NCBI GenBank assembly: GCA_964242115.1
Contig: CAXSZX010000004.1
Span: 124,001 to 188,000 of the forward strand
Source: BOG-908 sp964242115
GTDB lineage: Bacteria; Pseudomonadota; Alphaproteobacteria; Acetobacterales; Acetobacteraceae
Reading direction: 5' to 3'
DNA: 64,000 bases
Within the stretch, counting starts at the first letter, position 1. Each line of letters starts with the position of its first letter. The notes beneath the pieces were generated by a model. It was not told where the DNA came from. It was given only the letters and a program-made list of their open reading frames with translations, and searched no databases. Positions 49,766-58,664 of this stretch are shown here, piece after piece. The translations under genes were made by a program, and so were the position numbers.

Positions 49766-51459
49766 CAGCCGTGCGCCGCCAGCACAGCCAGCGCCGCCCG
49801 CGCGTCCAGCAGCGCCTGCGCCTGGCCCACCCAGTCGCGCACCGCGTCGGCGGCGGGTCCCTGCAGCTTGGACAGGTCGGTGACCGCCGACTTCAGGTCG
49901 TCGGCCGAGACATCCTGCTGCGCGCGCGCGAGAACGCCAGCAGCGGGATCACCCACCAGCACACGGTCGCCCTGGCGCACGACTACGCTTTGCTGCAGGC
50001 GGGCCAAGGTGCGGTCCAGCAAGGAACGCTGCGGCGACGTTGCGGGCTGGCTCGCCGCGCGCGCCCTGTCGGCGACCTCCGGGAAAGCGGCACGCAGCGC
50101 CCCCTCGGTCGGCGGGGCGGTGGTCGCGAAGCGGGACAAAGCTGGCGGCGCCCCAGGCAGCTTGCCCAAGGGCTGGCCGGCCTGAAGCGCTGCAGCGGCA
50201 GCCTCGATCTTGATGGCGCGCGTGGCGTCCTGAGCAACACCCGCCGTCTGGCCTACACCAGCCTCCAGCTTGACCACTCTCGCCTGCAACGCGTCGATCG
50301 CCTGGGTATCGGATTGCTGAGCTTTGGCCTGGGCCGCCTCTGCGGACTGCACGGAGCTGTCCTGGGATTGGACCTGCCCGGTCGTCTGTTCCAGCTTGTC
50401 CAGCCGTGTGCCCAGCACGGCCAGCGCCGCCTCTGCCTGCTGCGAACGGGTCTGCTGCGCCTGGGCGGCCGCTTCCTGCGACTGCACCTGCCCTGTTGTC
50501 TGTTCCAACTTGTCCAACCGGGCGCCGAGCGCTGCCAAAGCCGCCTCAGCCTGCTGGGCGCCGGCCTGCTGCGTCTGGGCCTTCTCCGTCTGCGCCGCCG
50601 CCGCCTGCGACTGCTCCTGCCCGGACGTCTGTTCCAACTTGTCCAGCCTTGTGCCCAAGGCGGCGAGCGCGGCTTGTGTCTGCTGCGCGCCGGCCTGCTG
50701 CGCCTGGGCGTCGGCCCCCTGAGTCTGGGCGCCCGCCTGCTCCAGCTTGGTGAGGCGCTGGTCGATCTGGTCCAGCGCGGCCTTTTCCTGCGTCTGGTCG
50801 GGTGCCGACCCTGGAGCAGAGGTAGACGGGCCGGTGCCAGGAACCTTGGTCTGGTCGTTGGCCTGCTGCTGCGCCTCCAGGCCTGGCACCTGCTGGGCAG
50901 TGCGGTCGGGCGGGGGCGCGCCGCCGGACGCCGGCGCGGTGGCCTGCTGGCCCGCCACCTCCAGCGCCTTGGCGGCCTGGGCGGCGATCTGGTCCTGCTT
51001 GCCGGACAGCGCGTCGATTCGGCCGGACAAATCGTCCAGCTTCTTGGCCTGTTCGGCGACTGCGTCCTGCGAGGCCGCGGCCGGTTGCGGCGCGGCAGCC
51101 TGGGCCGGCGGCTGGGACGAGGCCTGCTTCTCCAGCGTCTCCACCCTGGCGGAAAGCGACAGTATCTGCTGGCCGAGCTCCGCGCGGACGGAGTCAGCCC
51201 CCGCCGAGCCGGTTGTCTGCCCGGAGTCGCCCGCGCCGGGCTTCGGATGCGACCAGACGTAATAGATGCCACCGGCGAGCAGGGCGGTGATCAGCAACGT
51301 CAGGCTGAACGGGGTGCCGCCACGCCGCGCGCGCGGCGCAGCCGGCTGCACCTCCGGCGGCGGCGCGTGGTCGATCACCGGCCCGCCGGGTGCGGCGGAT
51401 TGCGGGCCGAAAAGGCCGCCGGACGGCTCGGGAGCCGCATCTGGATCATGTTCGCTCAT
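49765..51459 (-). CDS. Mitofilin-like inner-membrane coiled-coil protein
   Basis: 564 residues. A Pro-rich cytoplasmic N-terminus precedes one membrane helix (about 48-66), then a long Gln/Ala-rich coiled coil with internal repeats, and a C-terminal globular part (RAAFPEVADRARAAS through ADDLKSAVTDLSKLQGPAADAV) typical of alphaproteobacterial mitofilin/MICOS Mic60-like proteins. These are encoded in the haem operon between hemD and hemY, as here. The start at 51459 overlaps the hemD stop by 4 bases. Role: probably inner-membrane organisation and contact with the outer membrane. Confidence 0.85.
   Translation of the reverse strand: MSEHDPDAAPEPSGGLFGPQSAAPGGPVIDHAPPPEVQPAAPRARRGGTPFSLTLLITALLAGGIYYVWSHPKPGAGDSGQTTGSAGADSVRAELGQQILSLSARVETLEKQASSQPPAQAAAPQPAAASQDAVAEQAKKLDDLSGRIDALSGKQDQIAAQAAKALEVAGQQATAPASGGAPPPDRTAQQVPGLEAQQQANDQTKVPGTGPSTSAPGSAPDQTQEKAALDQIDQRLTKLEQAGAQTQGADAQAQQAGAQQTQAALAALGTRLDKLEQTSGQEQSQAAAAQTEKAQTQQAGAQQAEAALAALGARLDKLEQTTGQVQSQEAAAQAQQTRSQQAEAALAVLGTRLDKLEQTTGQVQSQDSSVQSAEAAQAKAQQSDTQAIDALQARVVKLEAGVGQTAGVAQDATRAIKIEAAAAALQAGQPLGKLPGAPPALSRFATTAPPTEGALRAAFPEVADRARAASQPATSPQRSLLDRTLARLQQSVVVRQGDRVLVGDPAAGVLARAQQDVSADDLKSAVTDLSKLQGPAADAVRDWVGQAQALLDARAALAVLAAHG
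50387..50754. repeat. In-frame repeats in the mitofilin-like coiled coil
   Basis: Four repeats of the block RLDKLEQ(T), preceded by AALAxLG. The corresponding DNA block begins at about 50387, 50501, 50630 and 50738, so spacing is 114, 129 and 108 bases, all multiples of three. The first three are nearly identical in DNA. Confidence 0.8.
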
Positions 51460-52142
51460 ATCAGGGCCAGGACGCCGTCCAGGGTTGGAGAGGAGGCACG
51501 GCTGATCCGCAGCCAGGCGATCGGCGCCAACGCATCGGCAGTGCTCTCCCCTATCGCGAGGGCGGCGACGTGCGTCAACGCATCGTTGCACTCCCGCGGC
51601 AAAAGACGCACGAAAATCCGCGCGGTTTCAGCCGACAGGAACAGCGCGGCGTGCAGCCGGCCAGACAGGATCGCCGCCGTTGCGGCCTGCGGAAACCGCC
51701 GCACCGGGCACGCCCGGTAGCAGACGCGCCGGACCACCCGGAAGCCGCGCGCGCGCAGGTCGGCAACGAGCGCATGGCCCTGGCCGGCGCCGGTGGCCAG
51801 CAGCAACGGCGCCGCACGCGGGTCGAGTCGCTGCGAGGCCAGGCGGGCCAGCGCCGCCGCGTCGCCAGCCGCGCTCTCCACGTGGCGAAAACCACGGGCC
51901 TGGGCGCGCTCGGCGGTGGTGTCGCCCACGGCGAGCACTGGCAGGGTCGTTGCGGGCAGGTGCGCCACCGCGTTGCCGCTGGTCACCAGCACGGCCTGGA
52001 TCGGGTCGGGCATGGCGAACGGGCTGCCGGCCACGGTGAACAGGGGCGCGAGCACCGGCTGCCAGCCCTGGACGGCGAGGCGGGCCTGCAGCTTGCCGGC
52101 GTCTTCGGCTGGCCGGGTGACCAGGACCAGGCGGGTCGTCAA
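51456..52142 (-). CDS. hemD: Uroporphyrinogen-III synthase
   Basis: 228 residues. It closes hydroxymethylbilane to uroporphyrinogen III. The sequence is poorly conserved, as usual for HemD, but opens with VTRPAEDAGKLQARL and contains VLVTSGNAV, VGDTTAERARARGF-like and AALFLSAETARIF in the right order. Its position between hemC and the mitofilin gene supports it. The start is a TTG at 52142 that lies inside the end of repeat copy 16, which also offers the AGAAGG ahead of it. Confidence 0.85.
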   Translation of the reverse strand: MTTRLVLVTRPAEDAGKLQARLAVQGWQPVLAPLFTVAGSPFAMPDPIQAVLVTSGNAVAHLPATTLPVLAVGDTTAERAQARGFRHVESAAGDAAALARLASQRLDPRAAPLLLATGAGQGHALVADLRARGFRVVRRVCYRACPVRRFPQAATAAILSGRLHAALFLSAETARIFVRLLPRECNDALTHVAALAIGESTADALAPIAWLRISRASSPTLDGVLALI

Positions 52143-52271
52143 GCAAGGCCTTCTTTTTTGAAAAGAAGCAAAAAATTTTGGTCACGGCTGTCGCTGACCT
52201 CCACGCCAGCGCATACCCAGGGAGTTGAGAGTTTTTTGGTTCTTTCTTTCAAAAAAAAAACTGCTTGCTTA
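52141..52271. repeat. Intergenic inverted-repeat element, copy 16
   Basis: The left arm is AAGCAAGGCCTTCTTTTTTGAAAAGAAGC, with GGCTGTCGCTGACC near 52186. The right arm is GGTTCTTTCTTTCAAAAAAAAAACTGCTTGCTTA. It lies between hemC and hemD of one operon. It supplies the hemC stop (TAA) at one end and the hemD start (TTG) at the other. Confidence 0.87.
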
Positions 52272-53324
52272 CTCTTCGAACAGCGAAGCCGGGCTATCCG
52301 CCTTCAAGCTGGCGCCCAGCTCCGCCCCCATTCGCTCGGCATCTTCCGGCGCGCCGTCCACGCTGCGCTTGAGCAGAAAACTCCCGTCCTCGCTGGCGGT
52401 GAGCCCGGTCAGCCGCAGCATGCCGTCCGGCCTGATCCGTGCGTGGCCGCCGATCGGCGTGTGGCACGAGCCGTCCAGCACCGCCAGCATGGCGCGCTCG
52501 GCAGTGGAGACGGCGCGCGCCACCGGGTCCTCGATGCTGGCGAGCAGGCGGCGCAGCTCGGTGTCGGACTCCCGCACGGTCACGCCGACGATGCCCTGGC
52601 CGGCCGAGGGCACCATGATCTCCGGGTGCAGCACCACGCTGGCGCGCTGGTCAAGGCCCAGCCGGCGCAACCCGGCCAGCGCCAGCAGCGTGGCGGCGAA
52701 GTCGCCGCAGGCGACGCGGTCCAGCCTGGTCTGCACGTTGCCGCGGATCAGGCCGATCCGCAGGTCCGGCCGGCAGTGCAGCATCTGCGCCTGGCGACGG
52801 ACCGAAGAGGTGCCCACCACGGCGCCTTGGGGCAGGCAAGCGAAGGGCTTCTCCGCGTCCGTAGCGATGCCTTCGGGCAGGATCAGCACGTCGCGAGCGT
52901 CCTCGCGCGCCAGAGTGCAGGCCAGTACGATGCCTGGCGGCAGCGTGGTTTCCAGGTCCTTCAGGCTATGCACCGCCATGTCGATGCGGCCGTCCGCCAG
53001 CGCCTCGTGGATCTCTTTCGCAAACAGGCCCTTGCCGCCGATCTCCGCCAGGCGGCGGTTCTGCACCGCGTCACCGGTGGTGCGGATCGCGTGCTCGACG
53101 AACACCGGCACGTCCTCCGGCTCGCCAGGCGCGCGCAGCACCGGGCAGAAATGCGCGATCTGGCTGAGAAACGCGCGGGTCTGCACCAGCGCCAGAGGCG
53201 AGGCGCGGCTGCCCACGCGCAGCGGCAGCGGACGCCTGGCGTGCGGACCGAGGCGGGGTACGGCAGAGATGGGACAGAGCTCGTCTGCCCGCAGCGCTGC
53301 GGGAGGGGGATGGGCGGCGGTCAT
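52269..53324 (-). CDS. hemC: Hydroxymethylbilane synthase (porphobilinogen deaminase)
   Basis: 351 residues. It polymerises four porphobilinogens. The core starts at LRVGSRASPLALVQT after an N-terminal extension of about 35 residues. IDMAVHSLKDLETTLP and GTSSVRRQAQ line the active site. The dipyrromethane-cofactor cysteine is in LDGSCHTPIGGHA (about residue 285). The gene heads the haem cluster and is divergent from tsaD across 118 bases. Confidence 0.95.
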   Translation of the reverse strand: MTAAHPPPAALRADELCPISAVPRLGPHARRPLPLRVGSRASPLALVQTRAFLSQIAHFCPVLRAPGEPEDVPVFVEHAIRTTGDAVQNRRLAEIGGKGLFAKEIHEALADGRIDMAVHSLKDLETTLPPGIVLACTLAREDARDVLILPEGIATDAEKPFACLPQGAVVGTSSVRRQAQMLHCRPDLRIGLIRGNVQTRLDRVACGDFAATLLALAGLRRLGLDQRASVVLHPEIMVPSAGQGIVGVTVRESDTELRRLLASIEDPVARAVSTAERAMLAVLDGSCHTPIGGHARIRPDGMLRLTGLTASEDGSFLLKRSVDGAPEDAERMGAELGASLKADSPASLFEE

Positions 53325-53442
53325 CGCAGTGTCCTATTACCCCTCGGATGGTGAGGAAAGTGTTCGAGTGGATGGGGGCGCGGCGCGGGTTGCCCAGGGG
53401 CGACGGCCGGAACTCCGGCTGCGCGCATGGCAGGCCTGCCTG

Positions 53443-54546
53443 ATGGAGTGGCGCGGCGGGCCGGTGCTCGGCCTGGAATCCTCCTGCGACGAGACGGCGG
53501 CCGCTATCCTGGCTGACGACGGCTCCATCCTGACCGAGGCGGTGTTGAGCCAGCAGGACCACGCGGCGTTCGGCGGCGTGGTGCCCGAGATCGCCGCGCG
53601 CGCCCACCTCTCCCACATGCCGGGGCTGGTGCGGCAGGTGCTGCGCGCGGCCGGGCTGGACACGGCCGAGCTGGGCGGTGTTGCGGCCACGGTCGGGCCC
53701 GGGCTGATCGGCGGGCTGATCGTCGGCGCCGGCATCGGCAAGGGGATCGCCATGGCGGCGCGGGTGCCGTTCGTGGCGGTGAACCACCTCGAGGCGCACG
53801 CGCTGACCGCGCGCCTGCCCGGGCTGGTGGAAAGCGGCGCCGCTTTTCCCTATCTGCTGCTGCTGGTCTCCGGCGGCCACTGCCAATGCGTCGCGGTGGA
53901 GGGCGTGGGCCGGACCCGCCGGCTGGGCGGCACCATCGACGACGCGGTGGGCGAGGCGTTCGACAAGGTGGCCAAGATGCTCGGCCTGGGCTGGCCGGGC
54001 GGCCCGGCACTGGAACGTCTGGCGGCCGGCGGCGACTCCAAGCGGTTCCCCCTGCCCCGCCCGCTGCTGGGACGAGCCGGCTGCGACTTCAGTTTTTCCG
54101 GCTTGAAGACGGCGGTCGCACTGCTCGTGGGCGCTTATCCGCAGGGCCCGTTGCCGGCGCGCGACGCTGCCGACATCGCCGCCGCGTTCCAGGCCGCGGT
54201 GACCGATGTGCTGGCCGACCGCGCATCGCATGCGCTGGCGATGATGCCGGGCGCACGCTTGCTGGTGGCCGCCGGCGGGGTGGCGGCCAATCAGGCGATC
54301 CGCAACCGGCTCGCTGACGTGGCCGCGCGAGCCGGGGTGGCGATGGCGGCACCGCCGCTGCGCCTGTGCGGCGACAACGCGGTGATGGTGGCCTGGGCCG
54401 GCATCGAGCGGCTGCGCCTCGGGCTTGCGAGCCGGATGGACGCGGCACCGCGGCCGCGCTGGCCGCTCGACGAGCTGGCAGGCGAGCTTTCGGCCGGGTT
54501 GGCCCCTGAGCTGACCGACGGGCTGGCGCAAGAGACGGCCCGGTGA
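53443..54546 (+). CDS. tsaD: tRNA threonylcarbamoyladenosine transferase subunit TsaD
   Basis: 367 residues. It transfers threonylcarbamoyl to A37 of ANN-decoding tRNAs. It starts MEWRGGPVLGLESSCDETA. The metal-binding histidines are in VNHLEAHALT, and the ASKHA-fold nucleotide loops are LLLLVSGGHCQ and VAAGGVAANQAIR. The open frame extends far upstream, but conserved sequence begins at the ATG at 53443. Overlaps rlmJ by 4 bases. Confidence 0.95.
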   Translation: MEWRGGPVLGLESSCDETAAAILADDGSILTEAVLSQQDHAAFGGVVPEIAARAHLSHMPGLVRQVLRAAGLDTAELGGVAATVGPGLIGGLIVGAGIGKGIAMAARVPFVAVNHLEAHALTARLPGLVESGAAFPYLLLLVSGGHCQCVAVEGVGRTRRLGGTIDDAVGEAFDKVAKMLGLGWPGGPALERLAAGGDSKRFPLPRPLLGRAGCDFSFSGLKTAVALLVGAYPQGPLPARDAADIAAAFQAAVTDVLADRASHALAMMPGARLLVAAGGVAANQAIRNRLADVAARAGVAMAAPPLRLCGDNAVMVAWAGIERLRLGLASRMDAAPRPRWPLDELAGELSAGLAPELTDGLAQETAR

Positions 54547-56021
54547 ACTACCGGCACGCCTACCACGCCGGCAACATGGCCGACTGCCACAAGCACGCCG
54601 TGCTGGTCTGGCTGCTGCGCGCGCTGGCCCGCAAGGACAAGCCGTTCTGCATGCTGGACACCCATGCCGGGATCGGCCGCTACGACCTCTCCGCCGATCC
54701 AGCCCTGCGCACCGGCGAGGCGTCGCGCGGCATCCTGCGCCTGCTGCACGACACACCGGCGCCGCTCGCCGACTACGTTGGCCTGGTGCGCGCATTCGGG
54801 CTCTATCCCGGCTCGCCCGCGCTGGCCGCCGCCCTGCTGCGCCCGACGGACCGCCTCGTCGCCTGCGAGCTGCACCCAGATGACCACGCGGCGCTGCGGG
54901 GCGCCATGCGGGGTGATCCGCGCGTGGCCGTGCACCTGCGCGACGGCTATGCTGCGGTGGGCGCCTTTTTGCCGCCGCCCGAGCGCCGCGGCCTGACGCT
55001 GATCGATCCGCCCTACGAGGCGGCCAACGAGCAGGACCGGCTACAGGCCGCGCTGCGCACCGCCCACGCCCGCTTTCCCGGTGGCACGATTGCCGCCTGG
55101 TACCCGATCAAGCACCGCGCACCGGTCCGCGCTTTGCACGACACCCTGACAGCCTCCGGCATCGCCGACATCGTCGCCACCGAGCTGTTCGTGCGTGCGC
55201 CGCTGGACGCGGCCCGGCTGAACGGCAGCGGCCTCCTGGTCATCAACCCGCCTTACCGGTTCGAGGACGAGGTACCGGCTATCCTCGACGCACTGTTGGC
55301 GCGGCTGGGCGACCGCGAGGCCGGCGAAGGCACGGCGCTGATCCGCATCGCTGCCGAGCGGGGTGGGCGCGCTACAGCGGCAGAGTCCGGCAGAAAGAAA
55401 GCGGCGCCGCCTGGCACCGACGATGACGCGCCGGAGCATCGCATTGACGGTGCATCGGCCCAGCACGGCGGTGAGACGATGGGACGCGGCATCAAAGGCC
55501 GCGCAGTCCCGCGCGGGGGCGGTTTCGACACGACAGGACGTGACACTCGCGCCAACACGTTCGAGCCCGACGGCAACGCTGCCACCGCCGAACGCGGCAC
55601 CGACGGCCACGCGGCGGCGCGCGGCGGCGTCTGCGACACGACGGAGCGTCGCACTCACGCCGGCGCGTCCGAGCCCGACGGCAACACTGCCATCGCCGAA
55701 CGCAATATAAATGGCCGTGCGGCGGCGCGTGGTGGCGTGTGCGACACGACGGATGGCGGCACTCGCGCCCCCGTCTCCGAGCACGACGGTAATGCTGCTA
55801 CGGCCGAACGCGACCACGCGTCCGAGCGCGGCGGCAACGGCACGACAGAGCGCGGCAGAGGCGGCAGCTCGGCGGCACCCGGCGACACCAGCGGCACGAC
55901 AGAGCGCGGCACCGGCGATGCGATGTTCGAGTTCGACAACGGTGGCATGGCGGGACGCGGCAGCGACGGCACCGTGGCCAACCGCGGCGCAAAACGCGCA
56001 GCCGACGAGCCCGAGACGTGA
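54543..56021 (+). CDS. rlmJ: 23S rRNA (adenine(2030)-N6)-methyltransferase RlmJ with long repeat tail
   Basis: 492 residues, whereas RlmJ is about 280. Residues 1-281 are a complete RlmJ: NYRHAYHAGNMADCHKHAVL at the start, the SAM site DTHAGIGRYDL, and the catalytic LIDPPYE. The extra ~210 residues are low-complexity (Gly, Arg, Ala, Thr, Asp, Glu), with three 36-residue repeats and no hydrophobic core, so probably disordered. The start is a GTG at 54543 inside the tsaD stop (GTGA). The tail ends in a GTGA overlap with gpsA, so it lies within the coding frame and is probably translated. Confidence 0.9.
   Translation: MNYRHAYHAGNMADCHKHAVLVWLLRALARKDKPFCMLDTHAGIGRYDLSADPALRTGEASRGILRLLHDTPAPLADYVGLVRAFGLYPGSPALAAALLRPTDRLVACELHPDDHAALRGAMRGDPRVAVHLRDGYAAVGAFLPPPERRGLTLIDPPYEAANEQDRLQAALRTAHARFPGGTIAAWYPIKHRAPVRALHDTLTASGIADIVATELFVRAPLDAARLNGSGLLVINPPYRFEDEVPAILDALLARLGDREAGEGTALIRIAAERGGRATAAESGRKKAAPPGTDDDAPEHRIDGASAQHGGETMGRGIKGRAVPRGGGFDTTGRDTRANTFEPDGNAATAERGTDGHAAARGGVCDTTERRTHAGASEPDGNTAIAERNINGRAAARGGVCDTTDGGTRAPVSEHDGNAATAERDHASERGGNGTTERGRGGSSAAPGDTSGTTERGTGDAMFEFDNGGMAGRGSDGTVANRGAKRAADEPET
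55497..55817 (+). repeat. Three 108-bp in-frame repeats in the rlmJ tail
   Basis: Units begin at 55497, 55605 and 55713, exactly 108 bases (36 codons) apart; the third fades at about 55817. Each encodes a version of GRAAARGGVCDTT followed by TRAxxSEPDGNxATAER. Confidence 0.85.
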
Positions 56022-56968
56022 ACAGGATCGCCATCATCGGCGCCGGTGCCTGGGGCTGCGCGTTAGCCGTCCAGGCAACACGCGCAGGCGCCAAGGTGAC
56101 GCTGGTGGCGCGCGACCCGTCACGCGTGGGCGCAGGTCTGCAAGACGCCCAGTCTGGCGTCAGCGTCGTCTCCTTGGCCGAACCACTCGACACGGCTGAT
56201 GCGATGCTGCTGGCGGTGCCGACGCAGCTTCTGCGCACGGTCCTGACCCAGCTTCGCCCGGCGCGAGGGCGCGACGGCCAACCACTCCGCCTGCTGCTCT
56301 GCTGCAAAGGCATCGAGGCCGACACGCACATGCTCCCGCTGGAGATCGCCGCGGAGCTAAACCCGGACAGTCCCGCAGCAATCCTGACCGGCCCGAATTT
56401 CGCCGGCGAAGTGACGGCCGGCCTGCCCGCCGCAGCTCTGGTCGCCAGCCACAAGGCGCACGAGGCCTTCCGCAATTGGGTGCAGGACGCGCTCGCCACG
56501 CCCACCTTCCGCCTCTACGGCAGCGACGACCCGGTCGGCGCGCAACTCGGCGGCGCCGTGAAGAACGTGATCGCCATCGCCGCGGGCGCGGTGATCGGCG
56601 CCGGCTACGGCGAGAACGCACGCGCCGCGCTGGTAACACGCGGGCTGGCCGAACTTTCTCGGCTGATCGTCGCACAGGGCGGGCGCGCGGAGACGGCCGC
56701 CGGCCTGTCCTGCCTGGGCGACCTGATGCTGACCTGCACAGGTGCCGCCAGCCGCAATTTCAGCCGCGGTCTGGCGCTGGGTCGCGGCGAACCGCCGGAC
56801 GCCGATGCGACGGTGGAAGGTGTCGCTACGGCGCCGGCGCTGGTTGCCAGAGCTACGGGGGTGGATTTACCGATCTGTCAGGCGGTGGACGATTTGCTGG
56901 CCGAGCGGGTTTCGATGGGGGACGCACTAGTGCGGTTGATGTCGCGGCCGCGGCGGAATGAGTGGTGA
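56018..56968 (+). CDS. gpsA: Glycerol-3-phosphate dehydrogenase [NAD(P)+]
   Basis: 316 residues. It makes sn-glycerol 3-phosphate for phospholipids. The nucleotide motif is IIGAGAWGCALA (residues 5-16), the substrate-site lysine is in LGGAVKNVIAIAAG, and the C-terminal part has GLAELSRL and SCLGDLMLTCTG. The start is a GTG at 56018 overlapping the rlmJ stop by 4 bases. Confidence 0.94.
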   Translation: MNRIAIIGAGAWGCALAVQATRAGAKVTLVARDPSRVGAGLQDAQSGVSVVSLAEPLDTADAMLLAVPTQLLRTVLTQLRPARGRDGQPLRLLLCCKGIEADTHMLPLEIAAELNPDSPAAILTGPNFAGEVTAGLPAAALVASHKAHEAFRNWVQDALATPTFRLYGSDDPVGAQLGGAVKNVIAIAAGAVIGAGYGENARAALVTRGLAELSRLIVAQGGRAETAAGLSCLGDLMLTCTGAASRNFSRGLALGRGEPPDADATVEGVATAPALVARATGVDLPICQAVDDLLAERVSMGDALVRLMSRPRRNEW

Positions 56969-56973
56969 TGCCG

Positions 56974-57114
56974 AAGCAAGCAAGCGGTTCTTTTTTGAAA
57001 AAGAGAACCAAAAATCTGTTGTCTCCTCGGGCCTCGCGGACTGAGACACCTTGTTTCAGCCTGCGCGACGGCAGAGACAAAAGTTTTTTTCTTCTTTTTT
57101 TCAAAAAAGAAGAA
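56974..57114. repeat. Intergenic inverted-repeat element, copy 17
   Basis: The left arm AAGCAAGCGGTTCTTTTTTG has pairing AGAGAACC. The centre has CCTCGCGGACTGAG. The right arm is ACAAAAGTTTTTTTCTTC...GAAGAATCC. It lies between gpsA and murJ and stops 8 bases before the murJ ATG. Confidence 0.82.
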
Positions 57115-57122
57115 TCCGCCAA

Positions 57123-58664
57123 ATGCTAAAAGGCATAGCCACCGTCGGCAGCTGGACCATGGCCAGCCGAGTGTTGGGCTTAGTGCGCGACCAGCTCATC
57201 GCCGCCTTCCTCGGCGCCGGCGCGTTATCCGACGCGTTCCTCGTCGCCAATCGCCTGCCAAACCTGTTCCGCCGCCTGTTCGGCGAGGGCGCGTTCAACT
57301 CCGCCTTCGTGCCGGTGTTCTCCGGCCTGCTCGCCACCGAGGGCGAGGACGTGGCCCGTGGTTTCACCGAGGAGGCCGCCGCCGTGCTGGCTTTCTGGCT
57401 GGTGATCCTGACCATACTGGGCGAAATCTTCATGCGCCCGGCGCTGCACGTGATCGCCGCCGGCTTCGCCGACGACCCGGCGAAGTTCGAGCTGACGGTG
57501 ACGCTCTCCCGCCTCGCGTTTCCCTACCTGCTGCTTATCTGCCTGGCCGCCCTGCTGTCCGGCGTGCTGAACGCGCAGAACCGCTTCGTGGCCGCGGCAG
57601 CAGCACCAATGCTCTACAACGCCCTCGCGATCGGCTCGATGTTCGCGTTGGCGCCGTTCGTGCCGACAATTGCGCATGCGCTGGCCATCGGCGTGTCGCT
57701 GAGCGGCGTCGCACAGCTGGCGTTGCTTTACTGGGCGGTGCGTCGCAGCGGCATGCGGCTGCATCTGCCGCGTCCGCGTCTGACGCCGCGCATGCGGCTG
57801 CTGATGCGGCGCATGGCGCCCGGCCTGGTGGGTGCGGGTATCACACAGCTAAGCCTGGCGGTGGACACGGTGATCGGCACCTATTTGCCGGCGAAGTCAG
57901 TCTCATTCATGTATTTTGCCGACCGGGTGAACCAGCTGCCGCTCGGCGTGCTGGGCACCGCTGTCAGCACCGCGTTGTTGCCGCTGATGGCGCGGCAGAT
58001 CGCCGCACAGCGGGAGGACCAGGCGCTGGACTCGCTCAACCGGGGCATCGAATATGCGATGCTGCTGACGCTGCCAGCGGCTGCAGCGCTGTCGATCATC
58101 GCGGATCCGGTGATGCAGGTGCTGTTCGTGCACCGCGCGTTCACCCACGCGGACGCCACGCTCAGCGCGCAGTCGCTGTCGGCCTACGCGGCCGGCCTGC
58201 CCGCCTTCGTGCTAATCAAGGTGCTCGGCCCAGGCTTTTTCGCGCGCGGCGACATGTCCACGCCGGTGAAGATCGGCGTCGGCATTCTCGGCCTGAACCT
58301 GGGGTTGAGCCTAGTGCTGATGCGGCCGCTGCTCCATGTTGGCCCGCCCCTGGCTACCACGCTGGCGATGAGCGTTAACGTGGTGCTGCTCGCAACCCTG
58401 CTGCTGCGACGCGGCTACTTGGTTCCCGACCGGATGCTGTGCTCGCGCATCACCCGCATGTGCCTGGCCACCTGCGTCATGGCCGCCGCACTCTGGCTTA
58501 CGCGCACACGCGTCGTCCCCACGCCGGGCGCGCACGTATCCATCCCCGCGCTGGGCATCCTGGTGGCGGTCGGACTGGTAGCCTACGGCGCCTGCGCCGC
58601 AGCTTTGGGGTTGACGCGGGTGGTGCGCAGGAAGCGCACGCTGCCGCTGCCGGTCGCCTCGTGA
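57123..58664 (+). CDS. murJ: Lipid II flippase MurJ
   Basis: 513 residues with about 14 membrane helices. It flips lipid II across the inner membrane for peptidoglycan synthesis. It begins MLKGIATVGSWTMASRVLGLVRD, and contains FRRLFGEGAFNSAFVPVF, the MOP-family start of MurJ. The ATG at 57123 follows repeat copy 17 directly; the frame upstream belongs to the repeat. Overlaps the next gene by 4 bases. Confidence 0.94.
   Translation: MLKGIATVGSWTMASRVLGLVRDQLIAAFLGAGALSDAFLVANRLPNLFRRLFGEGAFNSAFVPVFSGLLATEGEDVARGFTEEAAAVLAFWLVILTILGEIFMRPALHVIAAGFADDPAKFELTVTLSRLAFPYLLLICLAALLSGVLNAQNRFVAAAAAPMLYNALAIGSMFALAPFVPTIAHALAIGVSLSGVAQLALLYWAVRRSGMRLHLPRPRLTPRMRLLMRRMAPGLVGAGITQLSLAVDTVIGTYLPAKSVSFMYFADRVNQLPLGVLGTAVSTALLPLMARQIAAQREDQALDSLNRGIEYAMLLTLPAAAALSIIADPVMQVLFVHRAFTHADATLSAQSLSAYAAGLPAFVLIKVLGPGFFARGDMSTPVKIGVGILGLNLGLSLVLMRPLLHVGPPLATTLAMSVNVVLLATLLLRRGYLVPDRMLCSRITRMCLATCVMAAALWLTRTRVVPTPGAHVSIPALGILVAVGLVAYGACAAALGLTRVVRRKRTLPLPVAS

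Noticed and set aside
52225..53442. A 400-residue N-terminal extension of TsaD
   Set aside because: It is antisense to hemC and to repeat copy 16; conserved TsaD sequence begins at 53443.
55041..55817. Long open frame on the minus strand opposite rlmJ
   Set aside because: It mirrors the repeat tail of rlmJ in high-GC DNA, and has no ribosome-binding site or recognisable domain.
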